A program made the position numbers and the translations under genes. The notes beneath the pieces were generated by a model. It saw nothing but the letters and a program-made list of their open reading frames with translations. It searched no databases and was not told the DNA's origin. DNA of 9,451 bases from an uncultured Collinsella sp. (lineage in GTDB: Bacteria; Actinomycetota; Coriobacteriia; Coriobacteriales; Coriobacteriaceae). Shown here piece after piece: positions 6,874 through 9,451 of the stretch (its first letter is position 1; each line of letters opens with the position of its first letter). The stretch is from positions 1-9,451 of the forward strand of contig CALFGH010000117.1 in assembly GCA_937958315.1 (NCBI GenBank), written 5' to 3'.

Positions 6874-7899
6874 TTAGCGCGCCGCGTACTCGAGCATGCG
6901 GTCGAGCGTGAGTTTGGCTTGGTCGGCAGCCTCGTCCGACACGCCGATCTGCACCTCGCCCTCGCCCGTCTCCAGGCAGCGCACGAGCTTTTCGAGCGTG
7001 ATGAGATCCATGTTGACGCAGGTGGGTTGCACCGCGGGGAAGTAGAACTTTTTGCCGGTGCCCTCGCAGCGGCGCTCGAGCTCGTAGAGCACGCCGCGGA
7101 CCGTCACGATGATGAACTCACTCGCGTCCGAATCCTCGGCGTACTTGATGATGCCGGCGGTGGATCCGATGTAGTCGGCCTCGGCAAGGACGTCGGCCTT
7201 GCACTCGGGGTGCGCCAGCACGAGCGCATCGGGATGCGCCTCCTGCGCGTCGACAATCTGCTCGACGGTGATGATGTGATGGCGCGGGCAGTAGCCATTG
7301 TTGAGGATGACGTGCTTTTGGGGCACCTGCTCGGCTACGAAGCGGCCCAGGTTTTGATCGGGGATGAACAGGACGTGCTGCTGCGACAGCTCGGACACGA
7401 TCTTGACGGCGTTGGAGCTGGTGACGCACACGTCGCTCCAGCTCTTGATCTCGACCGTCGAGTTGACGTAGCAGACCACGGCAAGGTCGTCGCCGTACTC
7501 GGCGCGCGCCGCATCGACCGTCTCGCGCTTGACCATGTGCGCCATGGGGCAGTCCGCGCCCGGCTCGGGCAGCAGCACGGTCTTGGTGGGGTTGAGCAGC
7601 TTGGCGCTCTCGCCCATAAACTCCACGCCGCACAGCACGATGGTCTGCTGCGGCAGGCTCTTGGCGAGCTTTGCCAGGTAGAAGCTGTCGCCGACGTAAT
7701 CGGCAACGGCTTGGACCTCGGGCGCCACGTAATAGTGCGCTAGAATCACCGCGTCACGTTGGGTTTTTAGTTGCTGAATGGCCTCGACGAGCTCTGCGGG
7801 CACCAGTGCCGCGCGCTCCGTTGCCGTCGTTGCCGATGCTAGGCCGGCCGCGATATCGCGCGCAAGCTCCGACGCATCCATGTTCGCGCTCTGTGCCAT
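6874..7899 (-). CDS. nadA: Quinolinate synthase, 341 aa
   Basis: NadA is an oxygen-sensitive [4Fe-4S] enzyme that condenses iminoaspartate with dihydroxyacetone phosphate to form quinolinate. Numbered from the ATG, motifs include ILAHYYVAPEVQ (52-63), ADYVGDSFYLAK (66-77), LCGVEFMGESAKLLNP (89-104), YVNSTVEIKSWSDVCVTSSN (144-163), HPECKADVL (230-238), GSTAGII (245-251) and a closing region ending in LDRMLEYAAR. C90, C204 (NNGYCPRHH) and C294 (VQPTCVNM) are the likely three cluster ligands, with spacing like that of the B. subtilis enzyme as I recall it. The ATG at 7899 has GAGAGGGG 5 nt upstream. An adjacent TTG (7902) is less likely. It is the first gene of the operon, directly behind the NiaR-type operator. 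Confidence 0.97.
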   Translation of the reverse strand: MAQSANMDASELARDIAAGLASATTATERAALVPAELVEAIQQLKTQRDAVILAHYYVAPEVQAVADYVGDSFYLAKLAKSLPQQTIVLCGVEFMGESAKLLNPTKTVLLPEPGADCPMAHMVKRETVDAARAEYGDDLAVVCYVNSTVEIKSWSDVCVTSSNAVKIVSELSQQHVLFIPDQNLGRFVAEQVPQKHVILNNGYCPRHHIITVEQIVDAQEAHPDALVLAHPECKADVLAEADYIGSTAGIIKYAEDSDASEFIIVTVRGVLYELERRCEGTGKKFYFPAVQPTCVNMDLITLEKLVRCLETGEGEVQIGVSDEAADQAKLTLDRMLEYAAR

Positions 7900-7934
7900 C
7901 AAGGCCCCTCTCTTTTGGCGAATCTTGGGGCTTT

Positions 7935-7963
7935 AGTATGACACCTAGGTTTACAGCTGACAA
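7935..7963 (-). promoter_or_regulatory. Sigma-70-type promoter of the nadA-nadB-nadC-niaR operon
   Basis: On the minus strand TTGTCA (7963-7958, 5 of 6 to the -35 consensus) and CATACT (7940-7935, 4 of 6 to the -10 consensus) are separated by exactly 17 nt. Transcription would begin near 7928, leaving a leader of about 29 nt. The -35 box sits in the centre of the large operator palindrome and the spacer lies in one of its arms, so a bound repressor would block RNA polymerase. Confidence 0.7.
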
Positions 7964-7984
7964 GACAGCTGTAAACCTAGGTGT
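7941..7984. promoter_or_regulatory. NiaR-type operator: perfect 19-bp inverted repeat
   Basis: ACACCTAGGTTTACAGCTG (7941-7959) and CAGCTGTAAACCTAGGTGT (7966-7984) are perfect inverted copies around ACAAGA. Each arm holds smaller palindromes (ACCTAGGT and CAGCTG). The centre on the minus strand, ACAGCTGTCTTGTCAGCTGT, resembles NiaR (YrxA) sites as I remember them. It overlaps the operon promoter and lies upstream of the predicted transcript start, so it acts as DNA rather than as RNA. Given niaR in the operon, autorepression by niacin-bound NiaR is the best reading. Confidence 0.8.
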
Positions 7985-8003
7985 AAAGTTGAAATAAAGA
8001 TTC

Positions 8004-8072
8004 AATCATGCGGCAGGTCCATTTTCGAACTGGCAAGCTGAGGATAGTCGAAAATGGACCTGCCGCATGATT
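8004..8072. repeat. Perfect 25-bp inverted repeat with 19-nt loop
   Basis: The arm at 8004-8028 (starting AATCATGCGGCAGGTCC) and the arm at 8048-8072 (ending GGACCTGCCGCATGATT) are exact inverted copies over 25 bp. The loop 8029-8047 is unrelated sequence. No U-tract is present on either strand. It lies about 20 bp behind the nad operator. The perfect match over 25 bp implies recent origin or active maintenance. A REP/MITE-type dispersed element is the most likely class. Confidence 0.8.
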
Positions 8073-8104
8073 CGAGCGGCCGTTTTGCCTTGGACCAAGG
8101 GGCA

Positions 8105-8312
8105 GTGGTCAAAAAAGGCCAAATATGAGTACTGTCACTAAATTAGTAGCAGCGATTTTCCAGTCCAGAGCAGCAAAATCGCCTTGTTTGGAGCCCGATC
8201 GCGACTCTGAAGGACGAAAATCGATGTACTTTTGGCCGCTGGCACCGATTTTTGAGGCCATTTGGCTGCCACCAAACTGGTAGCAGTACTCATATTTGGC
8301 TTTTTTGACCAC
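8105..8312. repeat. 208-bp MITE-like element with imperfect long terminal inverted repeats
   Basis: The left end (8105-8134: GTGGTCAAAAAAG, then CCAAATATGAGTACTG) and the right end (8284-8312) are inverted copies differing by one extra G. Weaker similarity continues inward for about 20 nt (left AGTAGCAGCG, right inverted GGTGGCAGCC). Inside are two further stems: GCGATTTT/AAAATCGC (8152-8159 with 8175-8182) and AAAATCG/CGATTTT (8217-8223 with 8246-8252). I see no coding potential, transposase or clear target duplication. It is a non-autonomous mobile element or a structured intergenic repeat. Short minus-strand frames here (8109-8333, 8138-8407) have no gene character. Confidence 0.75.
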
Positions 8313-8331
8313 CGGGTTTCCGGCAGACCCC

Positions 8332-8366
8332 AAAAGCGGGTCCGGATCGCTCGATCCGGACCCGCT
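8332..8366 (-). terminator. Rho-independent terminator of the surface-protein gene
   Basis: AGCGGGTCCGGATCG (8335-8349) and CGATCCGGACCCGCT (8352-8366) are perfectly complementary. On the minus strand the stem is followed by TTTTGGGG (four T counting the last stem base). It lies 17 nt downstream of the stop codon at 8383-8385 and separates this gene from the nad promoter region. The short U-tract is offset by a very stable stem. Confidence 0.82.
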
Positions 8367-8382
8367 GGGAGCTGGCGCGCGG

Positions 8383-9451
8383 TTAAGCGCGGCGCTTCAT
8401 GGCCCACGCCAGCAGCAGGGCTGCCACACCGGCAGCGAGTACGGCACCGGCCATGGCGTACGCGCTGTCGCCGGACTGAGGCAGCGTCTCCTTGCCAGCC
8501 TTCTTCTTAGGCTTGGAAGTCGTAGTCGTGGTCGTAGTAGTCGTGGTGGTCGTGGTGGTCTGGCCGGGAGCGGGCTTGGCAGCCTCGGCAACGGTGAAGG
8601 TCGTCTCGGCAGTGCCCGTAGCCGAAACCACGCTCAGCTTGTGTTCGCCCACGCCGAGCGTATTCAGGAAGCTCGCCTTGAGCGTCACGATCGTAGAGCC
8701 CTCGGTGAGCTCGTAGTTCTCGGCCGCGACCTCCTTATCGTCAACCAGCACCTTCTGGAAGTACCTGATCGGCGCGTTCGAGCGGAAGCTCAGGTTCTTG
8801 GCGGTGTCGACCGTAATCGCCTGACCCTTACCGTCGATGATCTCGGGCTTCAGAATCGCGATCTCCTCGGTCTTGCCCTTCTCGCCGCAGACGGTGCACT
8901 CCTCATGCCTCTCTCCCTTGGCCTCAACGGTCGCCGGCTTGTCGACGACCCACTCAAAGGTGTGCTTGGCCTTGTCGAGGATCTCGCCGCAGCGGCAGAC
9001 ATGCCAGTGGTTCTTGGCGTCGTGTGCCCAGCCGGAACCGTCGGGCTCGTGCTTACGCACGCCCTCGACCGTCACATTCACGTCGTGCTCGACGTCCTTA
9101 AGCTCAAAGGTGCCGGCGTCGGAGAGCTTAACGGCCTTACCGTCAACCTTTACGGCGTAATCCTTGCCCGCAAAGTACGCACTGTCGATGCTCATGGCGA
9201 GCTTTGCGGAGCCGTGCCAGTCGAGCTCGGTTGCCGTCGAGGTGAGCGTGTAGCCAACCTGGCTGCTCGGCAGCGTCACGACGAGCTTGCGACCGGTAGC
9301 CACGGTGGCCTCGGTGACGGAAGACGCGTCGTAGTTGGCCTTGGCCTGATAGCGCACCTCGTACGCGCCGGCGGCGAGGTCCTTGAGCTCGGTCACGCCC
9401 TCGCCCACGGCCTGGTACTCGGCAGCGCCCTTGGCGCGCCACTCCATGGTG
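8383..9451 (-). CDS. LPxTG-type cell-wall-anchored surface protein, C-terminal part (start lies beyond right edge)
   Basis: This is the end of an exported protein that sortase would link to the cell wall; its function is unknown. Residues are counted from the Met codon at 9447, which is internal. The first 70 residues resemble a short beta-sandwich repeat (AEYQAVGEGVTELKDLAAGAYEVRYQAK). Residues about 133-192 form a His/Cys module with pairs C151-x-C153 and C184-xx-C187. Residues about 211-286 look like an Ig/X2-type domain (NLSFRSNAPIRYFQKVLVDD). A run of 14 Thr (297-310) makes the wall-spanning spacer, then LPQSG (322-326), a hydrophobic helix (about 329-350) and the basic tail KRRA. LPQSG is a variant of LPxTG with Ser for Thr. 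The N-terminus and signal peptide are outside the window. A perfect hairpin terminator follows. Confidence 0.9.
   Translation of the reverse strand, partial: TMEWRAKGAAEYQAVGEGVTELKDLAAGAYEVRYQAKANYDASSVTEATVATGRKLVVTLPSSQVGYTLTSTATELDWHGSAKLAMSIDSAYFAGKDYAVKVDGKAVKLSDAGTFELKDVEHDVNVTVEGVRKHEPDGSGWAHDAKNHWHVCRCGEILDKAKHTFEWVVDKPATVEAKGERHEECTVCGEKGKTEEIAILKPEIIDGKGQAITVDTAKNLSFRSNAPIRYFQKVLVDDKEVAAENYELTEGSTIVTLKASFLNTLGVGEHKLSVVSATGTAETTFTVAEAAKPAPGQTTTTTTTTTTTTTTSKPKKKAGKETLPQSGDSAYAMAGAVLAAGVAALLLAWAMKRRA
8518..8559 (-). repeat. Run of 14 consecutive Thr codons (trinucleotide tract)
   Basis: Fourteen ACN codons in a row, a mixture of ACC, ACG and ACT, encode the Thr spacer just before the sorting signal. 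Such tracts span the peptidoglycan and can be O-glycosylated. Slippage here would change spacer length without breaking the frame. The mixed third bases show it is not a pure microsatellite. Confidence 0.85.

Noticed and set aside
7941..8072. CRISPR or riboswitch interpretation of the closely spaced palindromes upstream of nadA
   Set aside because: There are no direct repeats with regular spacers, and the first palindrome lies upstream of the predicted transcript start, so it cannot act as a leader RNA for nadA.
8109..8407. Short minus-strand frames of 74 and 89 codons in the repeat region
   Set aside because: They lie mostly within the 208-bp inverted-repeat element and extend across the hairpin terminator. 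There is no RBS or coding character.

Overview
The window looks like a chromosomal piece of a GC-rich (about 60%) Coriobacteriia-type gut actinobacterium, most probably Collinsella or a close relative. This comes from recognising the gene sequences, the actinobacterial dnaK-grpE-dnaJ order, the LPxTG-type surface protein with a poly-Thr spacer, and the intergenic palindromes. It is inference, since no search could be run.

Layout. Positions 1-3099 (minus strand) hold a heat-shock chaperone operon read right to left: dnaK, grpE and the 5' end of dnaJ, which runs off the left edge. grpE follows dnaK by 2 nt. A GC-rich hairpin separates grpE from dnaJ. Positions 3100-3643 are a divergent, non-coding spacer with the dnaK promoter region, a long stem-loop and the promoter of the next gene. 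Positions 3644-3829 (plus strand) encode a 61-aa 2[4Fe-4S] ferredoxin, which ends at a strong, probably bidirectional terminator (3869-3906).

Positions 4032-7899 (minus strand) form a complete de novo NAD operon, nadA-nadB-nadC-niaR. NadB oxidises L-aspartate to iminoaspartate. NadA condenses this with dihydroxyacetone phosphate to give quinolinate. NadC converts quinolinate to nicotinate mononucleotide. The last gene encodes a NiaR-type (HTH plus 3H domain) niacin-responsive repressor. Upstream of nadA a perfect 19-bp inverted repeat overlaps a good sigma-70-like promoter, so the operon is very likely repressed by its own last product when niacin is plentiful.

Positions 7985-8334 carry no gene but hold two long inverted-repeat elements. 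Positions 8383-9451 (minus strand) are the C-terminal part of a cell-wall-anchored surface protein with an LPQSG sorting signal, followed by its own terminator.

The least ordinary material is the set of at least five unrelated long palindromes in the gaps between genes, a second strong ribosome binding site inside grpE that would give a shorter GrpE, and a NadB lacking most of the usual C-terminal helical domain. I see no new multi-gene system. The genes themselves are housekeeping, and the interest lies in the intergenic and regulatory DNA.
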